DNA from: Flavobacteria bacterium MS024-2A
GTDB lineage: Bacteria; Bacteroidota; Bacteroidia; Flavobacteriales; Flavobacteriaceae
DNA length: 64,000 nt
Assembly (NCBI GenBank): GCA_905182305.1
Contig: CAJJBB010000001.1
Coordinates: 103,326 to 167,325 of the forward strand
Direction: 5' to 3'
Both the position numbers and the translations under genes were made by a program. The number at the start of each line of letters is the position of its first letter. Position 1 is the first letter of the stretch. This document shows, piece after piece, positions 10,627-21,067 of the stretch. The notes below the pieces were generated by a model. It was not told the DNA's origin, made no database searches, and saw only the letters and a program-made list of their open reading frames with translations.

Positions 10627-11114
10627 ATGAAAAATTTGATTTTCATAAGTTGTTTTATTTTGTTTTTGGGATGTAATTTAAATATTTCTCAAAACGAAAA
10701 GTTATCTGATATAGAATCCCTTCAGCTTAAAACTTCTTTTGTAGATTTAAAAAACAAAAAAGTTGATTTGAGATCCTATAAAGGAAAGAAAATCATCATT
10801 AATCATTGGGCCACATGGTGTGGGCCATGTATAAAGGAAATGCCAGGAATAAAAAGGGCTCAACAGATTTTAAAAAACTATAATTATATTTTTCTGTTAG
10901 TTTCTGATGAAAAAGTTTCAAAAATATCTGCGTTTAAAAATGATAAGAAATATGATTTAATTTTTTAAAATCTGTTGGATCAAATGAAACACTTGGAATA
11001 TATTCTTTACCAACATCATATATTTTTAATGAAAAAGGAATAAAAATTGAAACTATTGTTGGGACGATTATTTGGGATTCTGAAATAATTATAAATAAAT
11101 TAAAAACATTATGA
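10627..11114 (+). CDS. TlpA/thioredoxin-like lipoprotein (frameshifted)
   Basis: The track ORF starts at a TTG (10615); ATG at 10627 begins a lipoprotein signal (MKNLIFISCFILFLGC). A thioredoxin fold follows with the active site WATWCGPC. The ORF stops at 10966-10968, but the next frame continues with FKSVGSNETLG, then LPTSYIFNEKGIKIETIVG, which contains the expected cis-Pro and last strands of a TlpA domain. One base is missing (or two extra) at the T6 run 10961-10966. Joined, the protein has about 162 residues. It would reduce disulfides in the periplasm. The next gene starts 1 nt after its stop, so they are an operon. Confidence 0.75.
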
Positions 11115-11115
11115 T

Positions 11116-12316
11116 ATGAAGAAATTCATTATTATTTTTCTCTTTCCTAACTACGATATCTTGTTCTAGAAAAGAAGTCCATATACAAGAAATTCCTTTC
11201 TTTTATGATAATAGTAATGCACAGCCTAATCTAGTTTCTTATAATGGTTCTTTGTCTTTATCTTGGATTTCTTCTAAAGAAGAAAACAAAGCTTCCTTAA
11301 ACTATAGTCAGTATAAGGAAGGACGATGGATTAAACCTCAAGTAATTGCTTCTGGTTCAGACTGGTTTGTTAATTGGGCAGATTTTCCAGCTCATGCAAT
11401 TAATCAAGATTTAATAATTACAAGCCATTTAAAGAAATCAGCTTCTGGAACATATACCTATGATGTTGTTTTAAATTTACAAAAATTATCTGGAGAGAAA
11501 ATAAGAGAAAATTTTTTATTAAATACTGATGGTGTTAAAGCAGAACATGGCTTTGTGAGTATAATGGCAAATAATGAAAAAGGATTTTTTATCACATGGT
11601 TAGATGGAAGAAATACGATTGAAAAAAAACTAGAGGGAGACCATAAACCAATGACAATTCGTTTTGCAGAAATTACTGATAAAGGAGATGTCATTAAAGA
11701 AAGTGAACTTGACGCATCTACTTGTGATTGCTGTCAGACATCAATAGCAATTACTAATGATGGACCTATAGTTGTTTACAGAGATAGAAGTGAAGAAGAG
11801 GTAAGGGATATTTATATTGTCAAAAACATAAATGGAACTTGGGAAAAACCTAATGCGGTTCATGATGATGGATGGATAATAAATGGATGTCCAGTAAATG
11901 GTCCTAAAGTTGCTGTCAACTCAAAAAACCTTGCCGTTTCATGGTTTACAGTATCTAATAATCACCCATTAGTAAATGTTTCATTTTCAAAAAACAACGG
12001 TAATTCTTTTGGCGCTCCATTAAAAGTAAATGACCATGATGCAATAGGAAGAGTAGATGTTGCATTTCTTAATGATGAAGAAGTAATAGTCAGTTACATG
12101 GAAGTTGATGATATTGGAACGTATTTGAGAATTAAAAAGGTTTCATTTGACGGAAAGATTTCTGAGCCAATTACAATATCTAAAATTGATGGAGGAAGAA
12201 ATACAGGAGTCCCTCAATTAGAAATAATAGATTCAGAGATTTTTATTGTTTGGACTATTTTTTTAGACGGAATGAATCAGTTAAAATCTATAAAATTAAA
12301 TTCGAAAAATATCTAA
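11116..12316 (+). CDS. Beta-propeller (sialidase/BNR-like) lipoprotein with CxCC motif (frameshift in signal peptide)
   Basis: The track start at 11252 is an internal TTG. The true ATG is at 11116; MKKFIIIFLF runs out of frame at a CC pair (11146-11147). With one base removed it reads FLTTISCSRKEVHIQEIPFF, a clean lipobox. The mature protein has repeated WF/SWxS and D-G-type blades (SLSWISS, NLAVSWFTVSNNHPLVNVSFS), as in exo-alpha-sialidase-like propellers. I do not see the arginine triad that would prove sialidase activity. A conspicuous STCDCCQTS (CxCC) sits mid-protein. The tight coupling to the TlpA-like gene suggests the thioredoxin serves these cysteines; that is inference. Confidence 0.7.
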
Positions 12317-12412
12317 AATTCATCTAATAGCTTACCTATAAATTTCTTTTAAAATCCAAAGGAATATTGATATTTTCAATCTTTAAAAGCTGTCATTGAA
12401 GCTATTTAAAAG

Positions 12413-13822
12413 TTAAAGTTTTGATGGGCAAACGTATTCTGAAATTTTCATACCTTCATTTTTAATAGCTGCAAATCCTTTTTTGACATCTATTAAATTA
12501 TGAATCCCCCTACTTTTTAAAATAGAAGCAGCAATTACACTTCTATACCCTCCTGCACAGTGAAGATAAAAAGGCTCATTTTTAGGAAATTCATCCATGT
12601 AATTATTTATAAAACTTAGAGGGGTGGAGTGAGCTTCATCTAGGTGCTCTGAAGCATATTCACCGGGTTTACGAACATCAAAAATATTAAGAACTTTCTG
12701 TTTTTTCAATGCTTTTAAGTCTGTTACTTCAATTCCATCAATAGTGTCTATTGCATTCCCTGCTTTAGACCAAGCTTCAATACCGTGATTAAGATATCCA
12801 AGTGTTTGATCAAATCCAACACGTGAAAGACGAGTGATTGTTTCTTTTTCTCTTCCTTTCGGTGTAACTAGTAAAATAGGTTGTTTGACATTCCCAATCA
12901 TGGCACCTACCCATGGAGCAAAACCTCCATCGATTCCAATAAAAATAGACTTCGGAATGTGTCCTTTTGTGAAATCATCTTGATGTCTAACATCTAAAAT
13001 AAGTGCATTAGTTTCGTTAGCAATTACTTCAAAATCCTCAGGAGTTAACGGCTTTGCTCCATTTTCAAGAATTTCATCAATGTCAGTATATCCTTCTTTA
13101 TTCATCTTTACATTCAAAGGAAAATATTGTGGTGGAGGAAGTAAACCATTAGTTACTTCTTTTACAAATTCTTCTTTTGTCATGTCTTCCCGCAGGGCGT
13201 AGTTTGTCTTTTTTTGATCTCCAATAGTACCAACAGTTTCTTTACTTAAATTTTTTCCACAAGCAGAACCAGCACCATGAGCAGGGTACACAAGAACATC
13301 ATCGGCTAGAGGCATAATTTTTTCTCGAAGACTATCAAAGAGAATTCCAGCTAAATCTTCTTGTGTCATATCAGCTGCTTTTTGAGCTAAATCAGGACGC
13401 CCTACATCACCTAAAAATAGTGTATCACCACTAAAAATGGCAATATCTTTATTTTTTGCATCACGAAGTAAATAAGTAGTACTTTCCATAGTATGCCCAG
13501 GAGTGTGTAAAACGGTAAGTGTAATTTCGCCGATTTTAAATTCTTGTTGGTCTTTGGCAATTAAAGAATCATAACTTGTTTTAGCTAAAGGGCCATATAC
13601 AATAGTAGCACCAGTTTCTTTAGCAAGAGTTACATGACCACTCACAAAATCTGCATGGAAATGGGTTTCGAAAATGTATTTAATCTTAGCGTTTTTTTTC
13701 TTGGCTTTTTCAATATAAGGAGTTGTCTCCCTAAGAGGATCTATTATAGCAACTTCACCGTTACTCTCTATGAAATATGCACCTTGAGAAAGACATCCCG
13801 TATATATTTGTTCAATGATCAT
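12413..13822 (-). CDS. Metallo-beta-lactamase fold / double rhodanese protein (persulfide dioxygenase-like)
   Basis: The 469-residue cytoplasmic protein has an N-terminal ETHE1-type MBL domain (about 1-250; ETHFHADFVSGH with His54, His56, Asp58, and HTPGHT, SGDTLFLGDVGRPD). Two rhodanese domains follow (about 260-355 and 370-465). The first lacks a catalytic cysteine (LLVTPKGREKE); the second has HCAGGYRS with the active Cys. This layout matches CstB-like persulfide dioxygenase-sulfurtransferases, which oxidise per- or polysulfides and transfer sulfane sulfur. It lies beside a SulP anion transporter on the same strand, consistent with sulfur oxidation and sulfite or sulfate export. The start ATG is clear. 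Confidence 0.85.
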   Translation of the reverse strand: MIIEQIYTGCLSQGAYFIESNGEVAIIDPLRETTPYIEKAKKKNAKIKYIFETHFHADFVSGHVTLAKETGATIVYGPLAKTSYDSLIAKDQQEFKIGEITLTVLHTPGHTMESTTYLLRDAKNKDIAIFSGDTLFLGDVGRPDLAQKAADMTQEDLAGILFDSLREKIMPLADDVLVYPAHGAGSACGKNLSKETVGTIGDQKKTNYALREDMTKEEFVKEVTNGLLPPPQYFPLNVKMNKEGYTDIDEILENGAKPLTPEDFEVIANETNALILDVRHQDDFTKGHIPKSIFIGIDGGFAPWVGAMIGNVKQPILLVTPKGREKETITRLSRVGFDQTLGYLNHGIEAWSKAGNAIDTIDGIEVTDLKALKKQKVLNIFDVRKPGEYASEHLDEAHSTPLSFINNYMDEFPKNEPFYLHCAGGYRSVIAASILKSRGIHNLIDVKKGFAAIKNEGMKISEYVCPSKL

Positions 13823-13887
13823 TAATCTAATTTGAGTATAAAATTAAGAAACTATTTTTGTTAAATATTATCTACTTTAAAAAGTAA

Positions 13888-15579
13888 TCAAGAATTATTT
13901 TGTTGCGTTAATTTTTTCTGTAAAGTTGTTTTTTCACAAACTCCATCAAAGCTATCAGTTGCGTCTCCTGAGGTTATAAAAAGATTTCTTTTTTTTAAAA
14001 CGCGGATGATTTCACTTTTTAAAATAACATCTCGAGCTGGACCAATTGCTCCAACTAGCATTACGCGTATTCCTTGTTTTTTCAGGGTTAAAATTATTTT
14101 AGTGAGCTGTTCCGTTGCGGTGCTATCAATATAATTTATTGAACGCATATTAATGATAAATCCTTTGACTTTATCTGGATTTTTTGAAATAGTATCGGTG
14201 ATTAACTGTTTAAAATATTGAATATTTCCAAAGAAAAGCTGGCCGTCAAACCTTAAAATTATTAAATCATCTCTTGTGACTACTTCTTTAGGAAAGCGGA
14301 GGCTATTTTTGAAATAGTTTGTGGTTCCAATACGGCTTAAAAATGCATGATGTGGCTTTGAACTTCGATAAACTAGAAGTAATAAAGAAAGTAAAATTCC
14401 TAAAAGAATTCCTTCTGTAATTCCAAAAAAGAGGGTTAATAAGAAAGTAACTATCAGAACTAAAAATTCATCTTTTGCAATAAAATATAATCGTTTCGCA
14501 TATTTGAAATCAATTAAATTAATAACTGCAACTATTATGATTGCCGATAGTATTGCTTTTGGTAAGTAATAAAACCAATGGGTAAAAAAACTCAAAACTA
14601 TAGCAACTAAAGCAGCAGTAATTAATGCAGCAAGCCCTGTTTTAGCACCAGCTTGATGGTTTACAGCTGTTCTGGAAAACCCTCCAGTAGTGGGATAGGA
14701 TTGAAATAGTGCCCCTACCATATTTGAAGCACCAAGAGCAATAAGTTCTTGGTTAGGATTTAATGTATATTTTTTTTCTTTTTCTTCTATTGCTTTAGCC
14801 ACTGAAATAGCTTCCATGAAGGCAACTAATGCAATGGTTATTGCGGTTGGGAATAAAATTTTTATAGTTTCTAAATCAATAACAGGTACCTGAAAGAAGG
14901 GAAGTCCCCCAGGAATTAGACCTACTACATCAACTCCTTTTTCCCATTGTTGCGTAACGTAAACCCAAGTGACACCTAGTGCAACAACAACTAAAGAAGC
15001 AGGAATTTTTTTACTTATTTTTTTAATTCCAAGTAATATTAAAACACCAGTAATTCCAATAACTAAAGTCGGAAGATGAATAGGTGTATCAGTGTTAATA
15101 ATTGATTTTATAATGACCTGAAGCTTATTGCTTTGTGGAATTGGCATTCCAAGAAAATGTTTAAGCTGACTTAATCCTATGATTATTGCAGCTGCAGATG
15201 TAAAACCACTTATAACGGGTTTGGATAAGAATGCAACAATAAAGCCCATTCTTAAAAGCCCCATTATAAACTGGATGACTCCCATCATTAGAGCTAATAA
15301 AATTGCCATTTGAATGTACGCTTCAGGAGATGCCATTGAAATAGCACCTAGGCCTGCAGCGACTAAAAGCGAATCCATAGCTACGGGCCCCACGGCAAGT
15401 TGTCTTGAAGTCCCTAAAAAAGCATAAATTATTTGCGGAACCAATGCCGCATAAAGTCCATAAATAGGAGGTAAGCCCGCAATCATTGCATAGGCCATTC
15501 CCTGAGGGATCAATAATACTGCTACGGTTAATCCAGCTATTAAATCATTTTTAAAATACGATTTTTTATAAGCAGGCAA
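13888..15579 (-). CDS. SulP-family inorganic anion transporter with STAS domain
   Basis: This has at least 563 residues: 10-14 membrane helices (GLTVAVLLIPQGMAYAMIAG, GLYAALVPQIIYAFLGTSRQ) and a C-terminal cytoplasmic STAS domain (about 440-555, with IDSTATEQLTKI). The likely substrate is sulfate or another oxyanion. The track start is a TTG inside the conserved NWLPAYKKS segment. The frame extends upstream through KQFIPILNW with no ATG/GTG/TTG, so a CTG at 15607-15609 may be the real start. It is upstream of the MBL/rhodanese gene on the same strand. Confidence 0.88.
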   Translation of the reverse strand: MPAYKKSYFKNDLIAGLTVAVLLIPQGMAYAMIAGLPPIYGLYAALVPQIIYAFLGTSRQLAVGPVAMDSLLVAAGLGAISMASPEAYIQMAILLALMMGVIQFIMGLLRMGFIVAFLSKPVISGFTSAAAIIIGLSQLKHFLGMPIPQSNKLQVIIKSIINTDTPIHLPTLVIGITGVLILLGIKKISKKIPASLVVVALGVTWVYVTQQWEKGVDVVGLIPGGLPFFQVPVIDLETIKILFPTAITIALVAFMEAISVAKAIEEKEKKYTLNPNQELIALGASNMVGALFQSYPTTGGFSRTAVNHQAGAKTGLAALITAALVAIVLSFFTHWFYYLPKAILSAIIIVAVINLIDFKYAKRLYFIAKDEFLVLIVTFLLTLFFGITEGILLGILLSLLLLVYRSSKPHHAFLSRIGTTNYFKNSLRFPKEVVTRDDLIILRFDGQLFFGNIQYFKQLITDTISKNPDKVKGFIINMRSINYIDSTATEQLTKIILTLKKQGIRVMLVGAIGPARDVILKSEIIRVLKKRNLFITSGDATDSFDGVCEKTTLQKKLTQQNNS

Positions 15580-15844
15580 CCAATTTAAAATAGGTATAAA
15601 TTGTTTCAGAGTTTTTTTGTTTTGAACAAAAATACTACAGTTTTAGCTAACAGATATAAATCTTGTCATATGACCTTGATTTTATACTATGAAGTTGACT
15701 GTTATTTCATCTTAATAAAAGAGTGCCCTTTTTTCTTTTAGATAGCGGACTAAACTTTGGTTTAAGTATACAAAAGCAAGTATACTCAGATTTAAATTTA
15801 ACACAAGAGAGCTCAAAAATTTCATAGTTACAAAAAAACTTACC

Positions 15845-15852
15845 TACTTTTG
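15845..15852 (+). promoter_or_regulatory. Putative topA promoter -7 element (TAnnTTTG)
   Basis: TACTTTTG matches the Bacteroidota -7 consensus TAnnTTTG, 18 nt before the topA ATG. No convincing -33 TTG was seen, so the leader would be short. Assigned by motif and position only. Confidence 0.4.
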
Positions 15853-15870
15853 TTGCCAAATAATTATAAT

Positions 15871-18360
15871 ATGGCTAAGAATTTAGTAATTGTAGAATCA
15901 CCGGCAAAAGCCAAAACTATTGAGAAATTCTTAGGAAAAGATTTTAAAGTAGCTTCTAGTTTTGGTCACATTGCAGACCTTCCCTCTAAAGAGTTGGGTG
16001 TTAGTGTTGAGAGTGACTTCAAGCCTAAATATGTAGTTAGTACTGACAAGAAAAAATTGGTTAGTGAATTAAAGAGTTTAGCAAAAAAGTCAGATACTGT
16101 TTGGCTTGCGAGTGATGAAGATCGAGAGGGGGAAGCTATTGCATGGCATTTAGCTAACACTTTAGATTTAAATGAATCAAATTCCAAAAGAATTGTTTTT
16201 TCTGAGATTACAAAAAATGCCATTCTTAAGGCAATTGATTCTCCTAGAACAATTGATTATAATTTGGTAAACGCACAACAAGCAAGAAGAGTTTTAGATC
16301 GCCTTGTAGGGTATGAATTATCACCTGTTTTATGGAGAAAAGTTAAAGGAGGACTTTCTGCAGGCAGGGTTCAGTCTGTTGCAGTTAGACTTATTGTGGA
16401 ACGAGAGCGAGAAATAAGAAATTTTTCTCCAACTCAAAACTTTAAAACTCAAGCCTTTTTTTTAACAGCTTCTAAAAAAGTTATTCCAGCTCAATTATCC
16501 AGGGTATTTGATAATGCAGATGAAGCAGATAAATTTTTAACCAAAAATATAAATACCGCTTTTAAAGTAGTAGATATTAGTAAAAAACCTGCAAAAAAGA
16601 GTCCAGCAGCTCCATTTACTACTTCTACATTACAACAAGAAGCTTCTCGTAAATTATACTTCTCAGTCAGTAAAACAATGACATTAGCACAGCGGCTTTA
16701 TGAAGCAGGATATATCACTTATATGAGAACCGATAGTGTAAACCTTTCTAAAGATGCACAAAAAAATATAGCTGCTCAAATCAATTCTTCTTACGGGAAA
16801 GAATACCTTCAGCCTCGAATTTTTAAGACAAAAAACAAAGGAGCTCAAGAGGCGCATGAAGCTATTCGACCTTCTGATTTTTCAAAAGCCCAATTAAATA
16901 TTGATCATGATCAAGCCCGTTTATATGAATTAATTTGGCGAAGAACAGTCGCTTCTCAAATGAGCGATTCTCAATTAGAGCGAACACAAGTTTCGATTGA
17001 GGCAGATACTCATGAAGATAGATTTACAGGAAAGGGCGAGGTTATTACTTTTGATGGATTTTTAAAATTATACATGGAAGGAGTTGATGATGATGACGAT
17101 GAAATCAACGGTATGCTTCCTAAGGTTTCTGTGGGAGAGACTCTTGGGTTAAAAAAAATGATTTCAACACAGCGCTTTACTCGTCCTCCTTATCGATATT
17201 CTGAAGCTTCTTTAGTTAAAAAAATGGAAGAATTAGGTATTGGAAGACCCTCTACTTATGCCCCAACTATTTCTACAATTCAAAATAGAAAATATATTGA
17301 TAAAGGTGCTTCTGAAGGACTTTCACGTTCTTATGAACAATTCACTTTAGAAGAAAACACAATTAAAAAAATAGCATTAACCGAAATGGTTGGTGCCGAT
17401 AAAGGAAAATTAGTCCCTACGGATATAGGGTTAATTGTAAATGACTTTTTGGTTGAAAATTTTAAAGATATTTTAGATTTCAATTTTACTGCTCAAGTTG
17501 AACAAAATTTTGATGATATCGCAAATGGTTCAAAGGATTGGACTGAAATGATAAAAGGATTTTACTCAAAATTTCATACTACGGTTGAGTTTGTGAAAGA
17601 GAATGCTCAACGTGAATCTGGTGAGCGCGTGTTGGGAGTTGATCCTGAATCTGGTCGCTCGGTAAAAGTAAGGTTAGGTAAGTTTGGTCCCATGGCTCAA
17701 ATAGGAGATCCTGATGAAGAGGAAAAACCTATTTATGCAAGTCTAGGACCTAACCAACAGTTAGAAAACATTTCCTTTGATGAGGTAATGAGTCTTTTTG
17801 AGATGCCAAAAACAGTGGGTATATTTGAAGATCAAGAAATAGTTGTAAATAATGGTCGTTTTGGTCCTTATTTAAAACATAATGAAATTTTTATTTCCCT
17901 TCCAAAGGGAATGCTTCCAACGGAAGTTGATTTAGAAACATCCATTACCTTAATTAAGGAAAAGCAATTAGCAGATGCCCCTATTTATGTTTTTAAAGAA
18001 TTGCCTGTCACAAAAGGAGTAGGCCGATTTGGACCCTTTTTGAAATGGAGTGGCATGTTTATTAACGTTAATAAAAAGTATGATTTTGACAGTCTTTCAA
18101 ATGATGATATCGTTACTTTAATTGAAGAGAAAATCCAAAAAGAAATTGATAAGGTTATTCATGACTGGAGTGATTCGGGTATCCGGGTTGAAAAGGCACG
18201 TTGGGGACGACACCACATTATTAGAGGGAAACAAAAAGTTGAAATTGGAAAAGATATTGATGCAGTTAAACTAACCCTTAAAGAAGCGGAAAAATATTTG
18301 GGTAAATCCAAAGTAAAAACAAAGCCTAAAGCAAAGAAAAAAGTTGTTAAAAAAGGATGA
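15871..18360 (+). CDS. topA: DNA topoisomerase I
   Basis: An 829-residue type IA topoisomerase. The track start (TTG 15850) is seven codons too early; ATG 15871 gives the canonical MAKNLVIVESPAKAKTIEKF. The Toprim acidic motif SDEDREGEAIAWHL is at about 90, and the catalytic tyrosine lies in YITYMRTDSVNLS. Instead of classic zinc fingers the C-terminus has repeated FGPYLKHN/FGPFLKWS-type modules and a Lys-rich tail, as usual in this phylum. It relaxes negative supercoils. Its stop overlaps the next gene's ATG (ATGA). Confidence 0.97.
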   Translation: MAKNLVIVESPAKAKTIEKFLGKDFKVASSFGHIADLPSKELGVSVESDFKPKYVVSTDKKKLVSELKSLAKKSDTVWLASDEDREGEAIAWHLANTLDLNESNSKRIVFSEITKNAILKAIDSPRTIDYNLVNAQQARRVLDRLVGYELSPVLWRKVKGGLSAGRVQSVAVRLIVEREREIRNFSPTQNFKTQAFFLTASKKVIPAQLSRVFDNADEADKFLTKNINTAFKVVDISKKPAKKSPAAPFTTSTLQQEASRKLYFSVSKTMTLAQRLYEAGYITYMRTDSVNLSKDAQKNIAAQINSSYGKEYLQPRIFKTKNKGAQEAHEAIRPSDFSKAQLNIDHDQARLYELIWRRTVASQMSDSQLERTQVSIEADTHEDRFTGKGEVITFDGFLKLYMEGVDDDDDEINGMLPKVSVGETLGLKKMISTQRFTRPPYRYSEASLVKKMEELGIGRPSTYAPTISTIQNRKYIDKGASEGLSRSYEQFTLEENTIKKIALTEMVGADKGKLVPTDIGLIVNDFLVENFKDILDFNFTAQVEQNFDDIANGSKDWTEMIKGFYSKFHTTVEFVKENAQRESGERVLGVDPESGRSVKVRLGKFGPMAQIGDPDEEEKPIYASLGPNQQLENISFDEVMSLFEMPKTVGIFEDQEIVVNNGRFGPYLKHNEIFISLPKGMLPTEVDLETSITLIKEKQLADAPIYVFKELPVTKGVGRFGPFLKWSGMFINVNKKYDFDSLSNDDIVTLIEEKIQKEIDKVIHDWSDSGIRVEKARWGRHHIIRGKQKVEIGKDIDAVKLTLKEAEKYLGKSKVKTKPKAKKKVVKKG

Positions 18361-19502
18361 GCTTAGAATTACTAGTTCCTGTTAAAAAAGAAACTTTGTT
18401 AGACTTGACACTCTTGCCAAAGCAAATACTAGGCAAAAATATAAGCATCCATACTCAAAATAATGGACTGCCTGAACTTAAGGGTTTAACCATTGCCTTA
18501 ATTGGATTACATGAGCACAGGAACAGTTTTTTTCATAATTCAAGCTATAATGTTAATCAATTCCGTAAGGTTTTCTATGAACTATATCCTGGTAATTGGA
18601 ATTTGAGTATTGCCGATTTAGGAGATTTGCCAAATGGCGAAAAGGTTGAAGACACATATTTTGCTATAAAAGAGATTGGTGTCAATTTAAAACAAATGAA
18701 CATTATTCCTGTTTTTATTGGTGGAAGCCATGATCTAATGTTTCCATTATATGAAATTTTTCAAAATTTCAAGCAACTAGTAAATATTGTTTCAGTTGAT
18801 AGGTCTTTTGATTTTTCTCAAGAAGATGAACTGATTTCTGGACGTTCTTACATGAGTAAAATCATTATGGAAAAGCCTAACGTTTTAAATAACTATACCA
18901 ATATCGGTTTTCAAAGTTATTATTGTGCCGAACAGGAAAAAGATCTAATGGAAAAACTTTATTTTGACAGTATTCGCTTGGGACAAGTATTGAACCAACC
19001 GGCTCTTGCTGAACCTGTTTTTCGAGATGCAGATGTTGTAGGTTTTGATATGAAATGTTTGTCATGGCATGCCATTGCAGATCCATTAAAAGGACAACCT
19101 AATGGGATTGATTCTCGAACAATTTGCTCACTTACAAGATATGCAGGTATTAGTGACCGCATTAGCTTTTTAGGGTTTTTTGAAATCCCTTCAACTCCAA
19201 TGACTGACCAACTTTTGGCTCAAATGATATGGTATTTAATTGAAGGAGTACAGTTGAGATTTGACGAATATCCAGTAAACAAAAAAGATTTTTTAAAATA
19301 TTCCGTAACACTTTCGGATCAAATAATGGTCTTTTATAAAAGCGATAAAAGCAATCGATGGTGGATGGAATTGACAAATAATTCACATTTGAATAATAAA
19401 ATAAAAAGTACAACGTTATTAGCATGCACAGAAAAAGATTATTTAGATGCCATGCAGGATAAAATTCCTGAAAGATGGTACAATGCAGTCAAGAGAATAT
19501 AA
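18357..19502 (+). CDS. Arginase/formimidoylglutamase-fold protein
   Basis: The 381-residue protein shows the ureohydrolase fold: GGSHDLMFPLY near 122, SVDRSFDFS near 145 and VGFDMKCLSWHAIADP near 230. In active arginases and HutG these places hold GGxH, DAHxD and SFDxDxxDP metal ligands. Here the DAHxD motif has become DRSFD and the last is FDMKCLSW, so several ligands are missing and the usual Mn2-dependent hydrolysis is doubtful. It overlaps topA by 4 nt and precedes gldK by 135 nt. I call it an arginase-fold protein, possibly non-catalytic. Confidence 0.75.
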   Translation: MSLELLVPVKKETLLDLTLLPKQILGKNISIHTQNNGLPELKGLTIALIGLHEHRNSFFHNSSYNVNQFRKVFYELYPGNWNLSIADLGDLPNGEKVEDTYFAIKEIGVNLKQMNIIPVFIGGSHDLMFPLYEIFQNFKQLVNIVSVDRSFDFSQEDELISGRSYMSKIIMEKPNVLNNYTNIGFQSYYCAEQEKDLMEKLYFDSIRLGQVLNQPALAEPVFRDADVVGFDMKCLSWHAIADPLKGQPNGIDSRTICSLTRYAGISDRISFLGFFEIPSTPMTDQLLAQMIWYLIEGVQLRFDEYPVNKKDFLKYSVTLSDQIMVFYKSDKSNRWWMELTNNSHLNNKIKSTTLLACTEKDYLDAMQDKIPERWYNAVKRI

Positions 19503-19637
19503 TTAATTCTCCCTAAAAAAATAATTTTTAGTGTTTAGACTACCAATGATTTGAATAGTTTATCGTGTTTATAGTGAAAAAATAATTAGTTTTATGCTTA
19601 GGAATTTGCATAGACTAAAGTTTTAATTAAAATATTA

Positions 19638-21014
19638 ATGAAAAGACTTTTAATTCTGTTAAGCATCTCTTTGATAATTGTTTCCTGTGGAAATAAGAAC
19701 AGAGGAGAGCTTATTGGTGTCAAACAAAAAAAATGGTTTGGCGAAAAACCTTACGGGATGACCCTCGTTGAAGGTGGAGCTTACATAATGGGTAAAGCTG
19801 ATGAGGATATTGCACAACTTCAAAATGCCCCAGCAAAAACGGTAACTGTTCCATCTTTTTATATGGATGAAACAGAAATTACCAATAGTGAATACAGACA
19901 ATTTATCTATTGGGTAAAAGATTCTATAGCTCTTGCAATGCTTGCAAGAAAAGCAGATGAGTTAGAACTTGGAGAGGATAACAAAGATGGTATTGGCGAA
20001 TTTGCATTTCAAGATTCCGATACTTCAAAATTAAATGCATATCAGAAATATATGCGTGAAAATTATTATGATTTAAGTGACGATATTTATGCGGGAAGGC
20101 CCCTGAACTGGGATGCAGATTTAAGTTGGAATACTGAAGATTACACTGACAGTAATTATGCCGAAGTTATGGATTCTCTTTATTTACCTCCAGAGTTATG
20201 GTATAATGGTGAAATGAAGTTAGATGTTAAGAAAATAGTTTATTCCTATAATTATTTCAATGCTGAAGCTGCTGCTGCAGAATCTAAGCGTAAACGAAAT
20301 CAATTTATTGACAGGAAACCTTTCATAGAAAAGAGAAACGTTGAAATTTATCCCGATACCACAGTTTGGATTAAAGATTTTACCTATTCATACAATGAGC
20401 CTATGCATAACGATTATTTCTCACACCCAGCATATCAAGATTACCCTGTAGTTGGAATAAACTGGGATCAAGCGGTTGCTTTTTGTAATTGGAGAACCAG
20501 TTTTAAAAATGGATATCAAAGAAATAAGGGTAAGCCACAAGTAAGCCGATTCAGACTTCCTACCGAAGGTGAATGGGAGTATGCTGCTAGAGGGGGAATT
20601 CCTTCCGGAACCTATCCCTGGGGATCTCCATATTTATTAAATGATAGAGCTTGCTTTTTAGCTAATTTTAAACCTCTTCGTGGAGATTATGCCTCAGATC
20701 AAGCTGTTTACACCGTAGAGGCAAAATCTTATGAGCCTAATGATTATAATCTTTACAACATGGCAGGAAATGTTGCGGAATGGACAAATTCATCTTATGA
20801 TACTGGATCTTATGAATATGTATCATCCCTTAACCCAAACATGGCCTTTAGCGGAGAACAACGAAAAGTAGTTCGTGGAGGATCTTGGAAAGATGTTGCA
20901 TATTTTTTGCGCGTGAGTTCAAGAGATTATGAATATGCGGATACTTCAAGAAGCTATATTGGCTTTAGAACAGTTCAAGATTACTTGGGGGTTCAAAAAG
21001 TAGAGGTTAAATAA
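19638..21014 (+). CDS. gldK: Type IX secretion/gliding lipoprotein GldK
   Basis: A 458-residue outer-membrane lipoprotein (ISLIIVSCGNKN lipobox). It has an FGE-sulfatase-like domain (GMTLVEGGAYIMG near 40; RFRLPTEGEWEYAARGG; NMAGNVAEWTNSS; VVRGGSWKD), but GldK proteins act structurally, forming the periplasmic ring with GldN in the type IX secretion system. The length is typical. It is first in gldK-L-M-N. Confidence 0.95.
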   Translation: MKRLLILLSISLIIVSCGNKNRGELIGVKQKKWFGEKPYGMTLVEGGAYIMGKADEDIAQLQNAPAKTVTVPSFYMDETEITNSEYRQFIYWVKDSIALAMLARKADELELGEDNKDGIGEFAFQDSDTSKLNAYQKYMRENYYDLSDDIYAGRPLNWDADLSWNTEDYTDSNYAEVMDSLYLPPELWYNGEMKLDVKKIVYSYNYFNAEAAAAESKRKRNQFIDRKPFIEKRNVEIYPDTTVWIKDFTYSYNEPMHNDYFSHPAYQDYPVVGINWDQAVAFCNWRTSFKNGYQRNKGKPQVSRFRLPTEGEWEYAARGGIPSGTYPWGSPYLLNDRACFLANFKPLRGDYASDQAVYTVEAKSYEPNDYNLYNMAGNVAEWTNSSYDTGSYEYVSSLNPNMAFSGEQRKVVRGGSWKDVAYFLRVSSRDYEYADTSRSYIGFRTVQDYLGVQKVEVK

Positions 21015-21067
21015 TATACTAACTAAACAAATCTTATTATATTTAAGAAATAATTAAATAAACAAAA

